In this document: piece after piece, positions 8,764 to 17,376 of the stretch | How the letters are laid out: each line of letters starts with the position of its first letter | Position numbering within the stretch: the stretch's first letter is position 1 | Source: Rhizobium sp. CG5 | Lineage (GTDB): Bacteria > Pseudomonadota > Alphaproteobacteria > Rhizobiales > Rhizobiaceae | Direction of reading: 5' to 3' | Assembly (NCBI RefSeq): GCF_023701945.1 | Contig: NZ_JABAEF010000020.1 | Location: 62,001-126,000 of the forward strand | DNA: 64,000 nucleotides | Translations under genes and position numbers: made by a program | The notes under the pieces: model-generated | The model's database searches: none | Seen by the model: the letters and a program-made list of their open reading frames with translations, nothing else | What the model was told of the DNA's origin: nothing

Positions 8764-10329
8764 ATGGTAAAAACTGATCGCAGAAATTTCCTGATCGGCG
8801 CAAGCGTTGCTGCGCTTGCATCGACCACCAGCCTGAAATTCGCCTTTGCAGCAGATCGCCGCGCGTTGCGTATCGGCGTCAACGGCCTGCCGAGTTCGCT
8901 TGAGCCGATCAACGGTATCAGCAACACCGGTCCCCGCATCATCAACCAGATCTTCGACACCCTTATCCGTCGCGACTATTTCGCTGACGGCGCAAAGGGC
9001 AATGGCATCAAGCTGGTGCCGGCACTCGCCGAAAGCTTTGAACGCATCGACGACAAGTCGGTACGCTTCAAGCTGCGCCAGGGCGTTAAATTCCACAACG
9101 GCGCTGAAATGACGGCTGAGGACGTAGCCTTCACCTTCTCTTCCGAGCGTCTTTGGGGCGACGAGGCGATCAAGACCGTCCCGAACGGCCGCAATTTCTC
9201 GCCGAACTGGGATGAGCCGGTCGTCGAGGACAAGTACACGGTCGTGCTGCGGACCAAGACGCCGTCCTATCTCATCGAAAAGTATCTCGGTTCCTGGCTC
9301 GGCCCCATCGTTCCGAAGGAATATTACAAGAGCCTCGGCGCGGTCGCCTTCGGCAACAAGCCGATTGGTACCGGTCCGTACAAGTTCCAGGAACTTGTTG
9401 CCAACGACCACGTCACGCTGGAAGCCAACGACGCTTATTGGGGTGAAAAGCCCACGGCCTCGCAAATCACGTATCAGGTCGTCGCTGAACCGGCGACACG
9501 CGTCGCCGGTCTCATCAGCGGCGAATACGATATCATCACCACTTTGACGCCGGACGACATGGCGCTGGTTGACGGATACTCGGACCTCGAAACACGGGGC
9601 ACGCTGATCGAGAACGTCCATATGTTCACCTTCAACATGAACCAGCCGATCTTCCAGAACAAGGCGTTGCGCCGGGCCCTGGGCCTCGCGGTCAATCGTC
9701 CCCTGATGGTCGAAGCACTCTGGAAGAAAACCGCATCAATTCCGAACGGCTTCAACTTCCCGCACTATGGGGCAAGCTTCGATCCGAACCGCAAGGCGAT
9801 GGAATACAACATCGAAGAAGCCAAGCGCCTGGTCAAGGAAAGCGGCTACGACGGCACGCCGATCACCTATCACACGATGGGTAACTACTACGCAAACGCC
9901 GTACCGGCGCTGATGATGATGATCGAGATGTGGAAGGCGGTTGGCATCAATGTCGTACCGAAGATCTACGCTCCAGGAACGACTCCTAAGGATCCAGATA
10001 TCTTCATCCGCAATTGGTCGAACGGCCAGTGGCTGACAGATGGTCTGACGACCCTGGTATCCGAGTTCGGTCCTGGCCGCGGCATCCAGAAGCGCTGGGG
10101 CTGGAAAGCACCTGCCGAGTTCAACGAACTTTGCGACAAGGTGGCCCAGATGAAAGATGGCGAGGAGCGTTCGGCTGCTTTCAACCGCCTGCGCGATATC
10201 TTCGAGGACGAGGCTCCTGCCGTGCTCTTGTATCAGCCGTACGACGTCTATGCCGCGCGCAAGGACGTCCAGTGGAGCCCGGTCTCGTTCGAGACCATGG
10301 AATTCCGCAAAAACCTGAACTTCAAATAA
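8764..10329 (+). CDS. accA: AccA-like periplasmic solute-binding protein (SBP_bac_5)
   Basis: A 521-residue oligopeptide/opine-type binding protein. The N-terminus DRRNFLIG (residues 5-12) plus hydrophobic stretch is a twin-arginine export signal, cleaved near residue 29. The family-5 signature is visible (FKLRQGVKFHNGAEMTAEDV), and so is the late NRLRDIFEDEAPAVLLYQPYD region. In pTiC58 the equivalent protein binds agrocinopines and also takes up agrocin 84. It is the first transporter gene, 57 bases after accR, and is followed by a strong hairpin before the ATPase gene. The precise ligand here is inferred from context. Confidence 0.87.
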   Translation: MVKTDRRNFLIGASVAALASTTSLKFAFAADRRALRIGVNGLPSSLEPINGISNTGPRIINQIFDTLIRRDYFADGAKGNGIKLVPALAESFERIDDKSVRFKLRQGVKFHNGAEMTAEDVAFTFSSERLWGDEAIKTVPNGRNFSPNWDEPVVEDKYTVVLRTKTPSYLIEKYLGSWLGPIVPKEYYKSLGAVAFGNKPIGTGPYKFQELVANDHVTLEANDAYWGEKPTASQITYQVVAEPATRVAGLISGEYDIITTLTPDDMALVDGYSDLETRGTLIENVHMFTFNMNQPIFQNKALRRALGLAVNRPLMVEALWKKTASIPNGFNFPHYGASFDPNRKAMEYNIEEAKRLVKESGYDGTPITYHTMGNYYANAVPALMMMIEMWKAVGINVVPKIYAPGTTPKDPDIFIRNWSNGQWLTDGLTTLVSEFGPGRGIQKRWGWKAPAEFNELCDKVAQMKDGEERSAAFNRLRDIFEDEAPAVLLYQPYDVYAARKDVQWSPVSFETMEFRKNLNFK

Positions 10330-10347
10330 CGACGGACCGACAAAAAT

Positions 10348-10373
10348 GGCGGTGCGCATCCGTGCGCACCGCC
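10348..10373 (+). promoter_or_regulatory. Stem-loop between binding-protein and ATPase genes
   Basis: GGCGGTGCGCA and TGCGCACCGCC form an 11-base-pair perfect stem around a TCCG tetraloop, with no following T run. Such hairpins after the binding-protein gene often stabilise its 3' end and give excess binding protein over membrane parts. The role here is inferred. Confidence 0.55.
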
Positions 10374-10388
10374 CCCTGGGAGGGAAGA

Positions 10389-11336
10389 ATGTCTACTTTG
10401 TTGAATGTTCGTAATCTCGTGGTCGAGGTTCCGGCACAAAAGATCAAAATCATCGATGACGTGAGCTTCTCCCTGGAGGCCGGGCAGACGCTTGGGCTTG
10501 TCGGAGAATCCGGCTGCGGCAAGAGCATCACCTGTTTTGCGGTTGGCAACATGCTTCCGCGCGGGATCGTCCAAACGGCTGGCTTGATCGAATTCGGCAC
10601 AGATCATGAGTTAGTAGGCAAGGCCGGGAAACCGACCATCGCGATGATTTTCCAGGACCCTACGAGCAGTCTCAACCCGGTCCATACGATCGGCTACTAC
10701 CTTGAATCGGCGCTCTACCGCCATCAGGGCCTAAGAGGCAGTGACGCCCAAATGGAGGCCATGCGCCTTCTTGAGCGGGTAGGTATTGACCGGGCCAAGA
10801 GCCGGCTTCGTTCGTATCCGCATCAGTTTTCCGGTGGCATGAACCAGCGCGTGATGATTGCTCATGCCCTTGCGGCCAAACCCCAGCTTTTGATTGCAGA
10901 CGAACCAACGACAGCGCTGGACGTGACGATGCAGGCGCAGATCCTCCATCTGCTCGAAGAGCTGAAAGCTGAAACCGGCATGGCCCTGATCATCGTTTCG
11001 CATGATCTGGGTGTCATTGCGCGTTTGGCCGACCGGGCAGCCGTAATGTATTGCGGCAAAATCGTAGAGACAGCGCCCGTCGCCGAATTGCTGGACAGGC
11101 CAGCGCACCCCTATGCGCGCGCGCTTATCGACTGCATGCCGAGCATCGATGCGGCCGATCTCGAGCCGCCGGTTCCGATCCCGGGTTCGGTCCCGCTTCT
11201 CGATAGCCTGCCTGAAGGCTGTTATTTCCATCCGCGCTGTTCGCGGGCGAGCGGTGAATGCACCGCTCGCTTCCCGGCGCCTGCAAGGATCGGCCTCGCT
11301 CATGAAGCCGCTTGCTATCATCCGGTGGCCGCATGA
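10389..11336 (+). CDS. accB: Dipeptide/opine-type ABC transporter ATPase, first of pair
   Basis: A 315-residue OppD-type ATPase: Walker A GESGCGKS (about residues 38-45), signature FSGGMNQRV, Walker B LLIADEPTTALD, H-loop VSHDLG, and the C-terminal Cys-containing oligopeptide-transporter extension (FHPRCSRASGECTARFPAP). The signature loop is MNQR rather than the more common QRQR. It powers uptake with the next ATPase. It begins after GGGAGGGAAGA and ends in a four-base ATGA overlap with the next gene. The letter follows operon order in pTiC58 and is tentative. Confidence 0.85.
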   Translation: MSTLLNVRNLVVEVPAQKIKIIDDVSFSLEAGQTLGLVGESGCGKSITCFAVGNMLPRGIVQTAGLIEFGTDHELVGKAGKPTIAMIFQDPTSSLNPVHTIGYYLESALYRHQGLRGSDAQMEAMRLLERVGIDRAKSRLRSYPHQFSGGMNQRVMIAHALAAKPQLLIADEPTTALDVTMQAQILHLLEELKAETGMALIIVSHDLGVIARLADRAAVMYCGKIVETAPVAELLDRPAHPYARALIDCMPSIDAADLEPPVPIPGSVPLLDSLPEGCYFHPRCSRASGECTARFPAPARIGLAHEAACYHPVAA

Positions 11337-12349
11337 CGACCCATCTTCTTCAGACGCGTGACCTGTCCAAGGCGTTCAAGCACAAGACTGGTTTCTTCGC
11401 CAAGCCAACCAGCCAATTCGCGTGCAATGCCATTGATCTGGAGCTCGCTCCACGCGAGCGGCTGGGGATTGTCGGCGAGTCCGGTAGCGGCAAGTCCACG
11501 CTCGGTCGACTTCTCCTGGGACTGACCCCGCCCACCAGCGGCGACATCTGGTTCGAGGGTGTCGACCACAAGGAGCGAAGCGCACAGGACTGGAAGCAGT
11601 TTCGCATCAGAACCTCGCTCGTGCAGCAAAACCCTTTGTCCGCATTGAACCCGCAGATGACGGTCGGTCAGCAGGTTGCCGAGGGCCTCCTGGTGCATCA
11701 TGTCAGTGATCGCTCAGGCGCCTATGAACGAGCCGCGGCCATGCTGGAGCGTGGCGGTCTGTCGAGTGCGATGATGAGCCGCTATCCCCACCAGATGTCG
11801 GGTGGCCAGAGACAGCGCGTGGTTATCGCTCGTGCTCTGATCCTCGATCCGAAGCTCGTCGTCTTCGACGAAGCCGTCTCTGCCCTCGACGTTTCGGTGC
11901 AGGCGCAGGTCGTCGCCTTGTTGCGCGAGCTTTGGCAGGAGCTCGATCTCGCCTATGTCTTCATCACGCATGATCTCCGCATCGTTCGTCATCTCGTTGA
12001 TCGTATTGCCGTCATGTATCTCGGCCGCGTCGTCGAGACCGGAGATATAAAGTCGGTCTACCAATGGCCACGCCATCCCTATACGCGCGCGCTTCTGGCT
12101 TCCGTTCCGACAATGGACCCGACGGTTCGCAATATAGAACCGCCGATCAAGGGTGAGCTCGACGCATCAAAAGTCTCGCACGGATGTGCGTTCCGTTCGC
12201 GCTGTCCATTTGCAATCGACATATGCGCAACCGAGACACCGATCCTTAGACAGGTTGGCGGACAGCTAGTCGCATGTCACCGGGCTGAGGAATTCCCACA
12301 ATCGATTGCGTCATCGCCCCAGACTGCACTGCAGGAGGAGATCGCGTAA
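11333..12349 (+). CDS. accC: Dipeptide/opine-type ABC transporter ATPase, second of pair
   Basis: A 338-residue OppF-type ATPase: Walker A GESGSGKS, signature MSGGQRQRV, Walker B LVVFDEAVSALD (Ala-Val in place of Pro-Thr, usual in OppF/DppF), H-loop ITHDLR and a Cys-rich tail (CAFRSRCPFAIDIC). The start overlaps the preceding stop (ATGA), and the last stop base is the first base of the next ATG, so translation of the cluster is tightly coupled. The letter is assigned by order only. Confidence 0.85.
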   Translation: MTTHLLQTRDLSKAFKHKTGFFAKPTSQFACNAIDLELAPRERLGIVGESGSGKSTLGRLLLGLTPPTSGDIWFEGVDHKERSAQDWKQFRIRTSLVQQNPLSALNPQMTVGQQVAEGLLVHHVSDRSGAYERAAAMLERGGLSSAMMSRYPHQMSGGQRQRVVIARALILDPKLVVFDEAVSALDVSVQAQVVALLRELWQELDLAYVFITHDLRIVRHLVDRIAVMYLGRVVETGDIKSVYQWPRHPYTRALLASVPTMDPTVRNIEPPIKGELDASKVSHGCAFRSRCPFAIDICATETPILRQVGGQLVACHRAEEFPQSIASSPQTALQEEIA

Positions 12350-13266
12350 TGGGTCCTTTCATAACAGCTCGCATCATCCGGGCACTCATCGTCCTCATCT
12401 CCACCGTGACAGTCGTCTTTGTCGTGCTTCGTCTGAGCGGCGACCCTGCACAGCAGATGCTGCCAGATACAGCGAGTCCCGAAGCGCTGGAGGCTTTTCG
12501 TGCAAAGTGGGGATTGGATCGAACAATCTTCGAGCAATATGTGATCTATATCGGGAATGCGCTGCGGGGAGACTTTGGCACGTCCTTCGCGGATGGCCGC
12601 GAAGTCTTCGAAATTGTCAGAGAGCGAATTCCAAAGACACTGCTTCTGACGGTGTCCGCCTTCTTTATCAGCATAATGATTGGCATCCCGGCCGGTATCA
12701 TCGCTGCTGTGCGCCGTGAGTCCCCTGTCGACAAGGGTGTTATGGCAGGAGCGGTGCTCGGCTACAGTATCCCAAACTTTCTGCTTGGCTTGATATTCGT
12801 CTTTCTGTTCGCCGTCTGGCTGCGTGTGCTTCCAAGTTCCGGCAGCTCTTCCTGGAAACATATGATCCTTCCGGTGGCAACGTTCGCCCTCTTCAATGCG
12901 GCGGGCATTGCGCGGTTCATGCGTTCGACGCTGATTGACGTGTTGGGCCAGCCCTACATCGCTGCCGCGCGTGCCGACGGGATCCCGAACTGGGAGATCA
13001 TTGTTCGGCATGCTTTGCCCAACGCCGCTATCCCGATGGTGACCACGCTCGGTTTTACCGCTGGCGGTCTTCTGGGCGGTGCTGTGCTCATTGAACCGGT
13101 CTTTGCATGGCCAGGCCTTGGCAGCGGTTTTGTCGCCGCCACCAGCAGCGGCGACCTCTCGGTGGTCCAGGCGATGATCCTCCTGTTTACCGCCTTCATG
13201 GTGACCATCAATCTGACCGTCGACGTCCTCTACGCGGTTCTCAACCCCAAGATCAGGAAGCAGTGA
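12349..13266 (+). CDS. accD: ABC transporter permease, DppB type
   Basis: A 305-residue inner-membrane permease with about six membrane segments, the N-terminal DppB/OppB motif (VIYIGNALRGDFGTSF) and the ATPase-contacting EAA-like loop (AAARADGIPNWEIIVRHALPNA). It pairs with the following DppC-type permease. It overlaps the upstream gene by one base and is separated from the next by one base. Confidence 0.85.
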   Translation: MGPFITARIIRALIVLISTVTVVFVVLRLSGDPAQQMLPDTASPEALEAFRAKWGLDRTIFEQYVIYIGNALRGDFGTSFADGREVFEIVRERIPKTLLLTVSAFFISIMIGIPAGIIAAVRRESPVDKGVMAGAVLGYSIPNFLLGLIFVFLFAVWLRVLPSSGSSSWKHMILPVATFALFNAAGIARFMRSTLIDVLGQPYIAAARADGIPNWEIIVRHALPNAAIPMVTTLGFTAGGLLGGAVLIEPVFAWPGLGSGFVAATSSGDLSVVQAMILLFTAFMVTINLTVDVLYAVLNPKIRKQ

Positions 13267-13267
13267 T

Positions 13268-14134
13268 ATGACGACAGCGACATCATCGCGTTCGTACACG
13301 AGCGCCATCTGGGCACCTTTCCACCGCATGCCGATCAGCATCGGCGCGTGTTGCACATGGATCGCAATCGTCATCGTTATCGGCGTTTCGGCGCGATGGG
13401 TGGCGCCCTATGACTACCTCCATCAAGACCCTCTGGCCCGCTTTGCCAAGCCGTTCCTGTCCGCCGCCCATTTTCTCGGGACCGATTACCTTGGCAGAGA
13501 CGTGGTAAGCAATCTTCTGGTAGCAACCCAGACGACCCTGATGATCGCCATTATCGGATCTATCATCTGCGCTTTGGTCGGCACCAGCCTTGGTTTGCTC
13601 GCCGCCCACTTCGGTGGGTGGGTGGATAACGCCATCATGGGGTTTTCCGACGCCATGGCGTCCATTCCCTTTATCATCGTTGCACTCGGCGTATTGGCAA
13701 TTTTCGGGTCCAGTCCGCTCCTGTTCGTGTTCCTGGTCGGGTTTGCGAATTGGGAGCGCTATGCCCGCCTCACACGCGGGTTGGTTTTGAGCGCCAAGGA
13801 AGAGGGCTACGCGGAGGCCGCCCGGATCGTCGGCGTTCCGCCTATGCGTATCTACCTGAGGCACATGCTCCCGAATATCGCCGGGCCTCTCATCGTGCAG
13901 TTCACAGTGAACTTCCCAGAAATCATCCTGCTCGAAAGCGGCCTGAGCTTCCTCGGCCTTGGCATTCAACCACCCGCGACGAGCCTGGGCCTGATGGTGG
14001 CAGACGGTCGCAACTATCTGGCCATCGCATGGTGGCTGGCTGCGTTCCCTGGCGCCGTGATCGTGCTTACGACCCTGTCGATCAGCCTGCTCGGCGACTA
14101 CCTGCGCGACCGTCTCGACGCGCGGCTCCGTTAA
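13268..14134 (+). CDS. accE: ABC transporter permease, DppC type
   Basis: A 288-residue permease with the DppC/OppC N-terminal segment and motif HFLGTDYLGRDVVSNLL, and the EAA loop (EAARIVGVPPMRIYLRHMLPN). It completes a five-part importer (binding protein, two ATPases, two permeases) whose product would bring an intact opine-like phosphodiester to the cytoplasm for the two enzymes encoded just downstream. Confidence 0.85.
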   Translation: MTTATSSRSYTSAIWAPFHRMPISIGACCTWIAIVIVIGVSARWVAPYDYLHQDPLARFAKPFLSAAHFLGTDYLGRDVVSNLLVATQTTLMIAIIGSIICALVGTSLGLLAAHFGGWVDNAIMGFSDAMASIPFIIVALGVLAIFGSSPLLFVFLVGFANWERYARLTRGLVLSAKEEGYAEAARIVGVPPMRIYLRHMLPNIAGPLIVQFTVNFPEIILLESGLSFLGLGIQPPATSLGLMVADGRNYLAIAWWLAAFPGAVIVLTTLSISLLGDYLRDRLDARLR

Positions 14135-14150
14135 ACGAAAGGAAAAGAAA

Positions 14151-14954
14151 ATGAACCCGCTGAGAATGACACCGAAGACGTTGCGTGTCGCCGGCCACCG
14201 CGGCCACAGTGAAGGTGCGCCGGAAAACACGTACGCCGCATTCCGTAAGGCCCGCGAATATGCCGGACCGGGCGTGACGTGTGAAACCGATCTGCGCATC
14301 ACCAGCGACGGCGAGCTCGTCCTGATCCACGATGAGACCGTCGATCGCACGACCGATGGCCAAGGCCTCGTCCGCAACATGGCCTATGCCGAAGTCGAGA
14401 CCTTGAGTGCCGGTAGCTGGTTTGGTGAGGAATTCGCCGAGGAACGGGTGCCTCGTCTAGCCGACGCTCTGCAGTTTGCTCGTGAGCATGGCATCATTTA
14501 CCAGCTCGAATTGAAGACCTACGGTCAGGACGATGTCTTCTTTCCGAGGCTGAAGGCGCTGATCGAAGAACTGGGATGCGCCGATCTGTTGCAGTTTTCG
14601 TCGTTCGACTTCGTCCAACTGCGCGCGTTGAAGAAGGCGATCCCGGACGTTCCAACGGTCGGTCTTTCCCATTCCCGTTTGATCGATCCGGCCGCGATTG
14701 CCCTGGAGGCAAACGTCGACGCTATTAACCTCGAAATCCATCATTTTCCAAGCGGCGAGGCACGCCAGTTGCACAACGGCGGTATCGCGACCTTCCTGCA
14801 CGTGCCACCCCCAAGCAAACTGAAGAGCCTCAAGACCTACGGCGTCGATATCGAGGCTGACGTCGTTGAATGGATCCGCGATGGTCAGCTCGACCAGCTG
14901 ATCAGCAACGATGTCTCCCAGGTCGTCCGGCTCAAGGACATGGCCAATGCATGA
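14151..14954 (+). CDS. accF: AccF-like glycerophosphodiester phosphodiesterase-family enzyme
   Basis: A 267-residue cytoplasmic GDPD-family TIM barrel: HRG (16-18), ENT (25-27), E45 and D47 in CETDLR, and the HD pair (60-61) in LVLIHDETVDRTTDG, with the late E-L-K metal ligand (QLELKTYG). These residues cleave phosphodiesters with metal help. In pTiC58, AccF is needed after agrocinopine import; the expected products would be sucrose and a sugar phosphate. It is preceded by AAAGGAAAAG and overlaps accG by eight bases. No signal peptide is seen, so cleavage is intracellular. Confidence 0.87.
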   Translation: MNPLRMTPKTLRVAGHRGHSEGAPENTYAAFRKAREYAGPGVTCETDLRITSDGELVLIHDETVDRTTDGQGLVRNMAYAEVETLSAGSWFGEEFAEERVPRLADALQFAREHGIIYQLELKTYGQDDVFFPRLKALIEELGCADLLQFSSFDFVQLRALKKAIPDVPTVGLSHSRLIDPAAIALEANVDAINLEIHHFPSGEARQLHNGGIATFLHVPPPSKLKSLKTYGVDIEADVVEWIRDGQLDQLISNDVSQVVRLKDMANA

Positions 14955-15753
14955 TTTGAATACGCCAGCCTCGGTCGAGATAATCATCGAAGGAATCGCT
15001 CGGGAGGCCGGCAAGCTTGCCCTTGAGCATTTTCGATCGCTGGCAAGCCTGCCCGTCGAAAAGAAGGGGCACCTTGATCTTGTGACGGAGGCCGACAGGC
15101 AGGTCGAGGACTTGTTGATCGCGCGTCTCAAACAGGCCTTTCCGAACGACGGTATCTACGGAGAGGAGCGCGGTGAGCTCGCTGGGACATCTGGTCGGAT
15201 CTGGGTCATTGACCCAATCGACGGAACCTTCAATTTCGTTCGAGGCGGCGACAACTGGGCGATCTCGATCGGTCTGTTTGAAAACCGCCGCCCAACTTTC
15301 GGGGTGATCTACGCGCCTGCTCGCGACCAGATGCTGGTGGGGGGCATCTCGGTTCCCACACAGCTTAACGGGAAGGCGTTGTTACCGCTGCGTCCACTCG
15401 ACATGTCGCAGGCGGCCATGAGCTTTGGTATCCACCCGACAGTGGCAACCGAAGATCGCCTCGAACTGATGCGGTTTATTTCCGATGAGCTGCGCATCAG
15501 CTTCCGGTTCTGCGGGTCGGCAACGCTATCTTTTATCTCTGTCGCACTGGGTGAGACCGACGGTTACCTCTCTCTTGGCGACTCGACATGGGATGTGATG
15601 GCGGCTCTGCCGATCCTCGCCAATCTTGGCGTCTCGCACACCATCGACTGGGACAACACCGACCTCTCGCAGAAGCTGCGGTTTGCATGTGGCGGGGAGG
15701 AATTCGTCAGCCGGCTTCAACCGCTCCTGCAAAACCTGGCAGCTGCCGCGTGA
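14947..15753 (+). CDS. accG: AccG-like inositol-monophosphatase-family sugar phosphatase
   Basis: A 268-residue IMPase-family phosphatase: GEER (72-75), DPIDGT (89-94) and the late WDVMA motif (DSTWDVMA), which together bind two or three metal ions. The first motif has R where GEE(S/T/H) is usual. In pTiC58, AccG releases phosphate from arabinose 2-phosphate after agrocinopine cleavage; the same role is inferred here. ATG 14947 lies inside the end of accF, so translation is coupled. A hairpin follows at 15776-15801. Confidence 0.86.
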   Translation: MHDLNTPASVEIIIEGIAREAGKLALEHFRSLASLPVEKKGHLDLVTEADRQVEDLLIARLKQAFPNDGIYGEERGELAGTSGRIWVIDPIDGTFNFVRGGDNWAISIGLFENRRPTFGVIYAPARDQMLVGGISVPTQLNGKALLPLRPLDMSQAAMSFGIHPTVATEDRLELMRFISDELRISFRFCGSATLSFISVALGETDGYLSLGDSTWDVMAALPILANLGVSHTIDWDNTDLSQKLRFACGGEEFVSRLQPLLQNLAAAA

Positions 15754-15775
15754 TTGTTCGCAAATGACTGGAACC

Positions 15776-15801
15776 GGGTGCCGCGCACGGTCGCGGCACC
15801 C
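15776..15801 (+). terminator. Hairpin after accG
   Basis: GGGTGCCGCG and CGCGGCACCC pair perfectly (10 base pairs, six-base loop) between accG and the Nudix gene. There is no T tract, so it may slow rather than stop transcription or act as a 3' processing stem. Confidence 0.5.
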
Positions 15802-15833
15802 CGAAGCCACAGCGTTAAAGGGTTGATCACGCC

Positions 15834-16364
15834 ATGGCCGGTGAGCTTTCAAGGCGAACATCGCTGTCTCAGCTCGCGCGCGTTACCGACACGCTCTTTC
15901 ATGGCAACGTCAGGACGCAGTACGCGGCGATTTGCCATCGCCAAAATAGCAGCGACGGATCGATCGAAGTTCTTCTGATCACGAGCAGGGATAGCGGGCG
16001 CTGGGTCATTCCGAAGGGCTGGCCAATGCGGAAGAAGAAGCCCCACGAGGTTGCGCGTCAGGAAGCATGGGAAGAGGCAGGCGTGCGCGGGCGCGTTCGT
16101 AAAAAGGTATGGGGCCACTACACGTATATGAAGAAGCTCGATGATGGTGACCTCGTGCCCGCCGTTGTCCAGGTTCATTTGCTCGATGTGGCGCAGATGG
16201 AAAACGACTTCCCGGAGCGCGATCAGCGCAGACTGGCATGGTTCAGGCCGAGCATCGCAGCTTTGGCTGTGGAGGAGCCAGAACTGAGCGGGCTCATCAC
16301 CAAACTCGACCTACTCGATTCAGACGAGCGTCGTTTGCGCCGAATACCTGAACCATCGAGATGA
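15834..16364 (+). CDS. Nudix hydrolase, DIPP-like, copy 1
   Basis: A 176-residue Nudix protein. The box reads G-WPMRK-K-KPHEVAR-QEAWEEAGV, so the core EEAG helix is present but the upstream Glu of GX5E is Lys and the Arg of REU is Gln. The WVIPKGW lead-in is typical of alphaproteobacterial members related to diphosphoinositol or dinucleotide polyphosphate hydrolases. The substrate is unknown. It follows accG after a hairpin and has a paralogue (30808-31308) at the end of the second module, where it overlaps the Na/Pi-PhoU gene. The role may be housecleaning of a phosphorylated intermediate; that is inference. Confidence 0.82.
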   Translation: MAGELSRRTSLSQLARVTDTLFHGNVRTQYAAICHRQNSSDGSIEVLLITSRDSGRWVIPKGWPMRKKKPHEVARQEAWEEAGVRGRVRKKVWGHYTYMKKLDDGDLVPAVVQVHLLDVAQMENDFPERDQRRLAWFRPSIAALAVEEPELSGLITKLDLLDSDERRLRRIPEPSR

Positions 16365-16401
16365 TCACCTTTCACAGCGACAATTTTACAAGGAGCATGA
16401 A

Positions 16402-17376
16402 ATGGACATGGAGCTATTGAAGCGCAGCGCTGACCTGCGTTCGCTCGCGGACATACGCCTTGTCACCTTGGAAGATGGCCCGGGGCGCGGTCAGCGTATC
16501 TTGGTCGCCCGAAACGCAGCCGGCGTTGCGTTTGAAGTCGCCGTCGATCGCGGGTTCGACATTTCCAGCCTGTCTTTCAAAGGGACGAACATCGGCTGGC
16601 ACTCACCAACCCAGATGGCATTTCCGACGCATGATCCGGGATCTGAGGACGGGTGGGGCTTCCTGCGCAACTTCGACGGTTTCCTGGTTACATGCGGGCT
16701 GGACCATTACAGCAAGCCATCCGAACTCGATGTCAGCCACTATAACCATCCCCACCTGAAGACGAGGAAAATGCCTCTCCATGGCCGGATTGCAACCGAG
16801 AAGGGGCGCCTCGTCAGCTATGGCGTAGATATCGAAACCCTCGAAATTTCCTGTGAGGGGATAGTCAGGCAAGCAAGTGTTTTCGGGGAGACGCTGGAAC
16901 TGCAGCGGAAAATCACCTTGGCGATTTTCGGTTCGGAGCTGGCGATCCAGGACACGGTCACAAACCGCGGGTTCAGGCCGACTGACCACGCGGTCATGTA
17001 CCACACGAATTTCGGCTATCCATTCCTTGACGACACGCTCACGATCGGCGGTTTGCCCGATGAAATCTCTTCCGAAATCAACTCATCTCCGCCGAGGCCA
17101 GGTGACGAATATGGTGAGAAAGTCGATGTAGTGGACAACCGGCTCACACCACATCAGGTTCCTGTTCTGCTTCGGAACCTGAGGTGCGGGATCGAAATTG
17201 CGATGTCCTACGGTCAAGCGGCCCTACCTAAGCTAGCCATATGGCGGGCATATCAGTCAGGTGTTTTTGCGTTGGGAGTGGAGCCGAGAACGGATCTGCG
17301 TCCCGCCAACGGCGCGCTGCTGCAACCAAGCGAGGGCCGCTCGTATGGTCTGACGTTTAAGTTCTCGTCTGTTTAA
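16402..17376 (+). CDS. DUF4432 / aldose-1-epimerase-like protein
   Basis: A 324-residue protein with the galactose-mutarotase-like beta-sandwich pattern of the DUF4432 family (FEVAVDRGFDISSLSFKG, WGFLRNFDGFLVTCGLDH, MPLHGRIA, MYHTNFGYPF). The His residues in PLHGR and MYHTNFG are plausible sugar-ring ligands. It starts after a strong AAGGAG and lies 37 bases past the Nudix gene, so it may be the last acc-operon gene, handling the free sugar released by AccF/AccG. It is not one of the pTiC58 acc genes that I know; the role is inferred. Confidence 0.75.
   Translation: MDMELLKRSADLRSLADIRLVTLEDGPGRGQRILVARNAAGVAFEVAVDRGFDISSLSFKGTNIGWHSPTQMAFPTHDPGSEDGWGFLRNFDGFLVTCGLDHYSKPSELDVSHYNHPHLKTRKMPLHGRIATEKGRLVSYGVDIETLEISCEGIVRQASVFGETLELQRKITLAIFGSELAIQDTVTNRGFRPTDHAVMYHTNFGYPFLDDTLTIGGLPDEISSEINSSPPRPGDEYGEKVDVVDNRLTPHQVPVLLRNLRCGIEIAMSYGQAALPKLAIWRAYQSGVFALGVEPRTDLRPANGALLQPSEGRSYGLTFKFSSV

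Noticed and set aside
7906..9621. 571-codon open frame on the minus strand across accR and accA
   Set aside because: It is the antisense shadow of two well-supported genes with clear domain motifs.
12277..14380. Two 365-codon minus-strand frames opposite the acc permease genes
   Set aside because: Charged, His/Asp-rich translations typical of the complement of membrane-protein genes; no domain.
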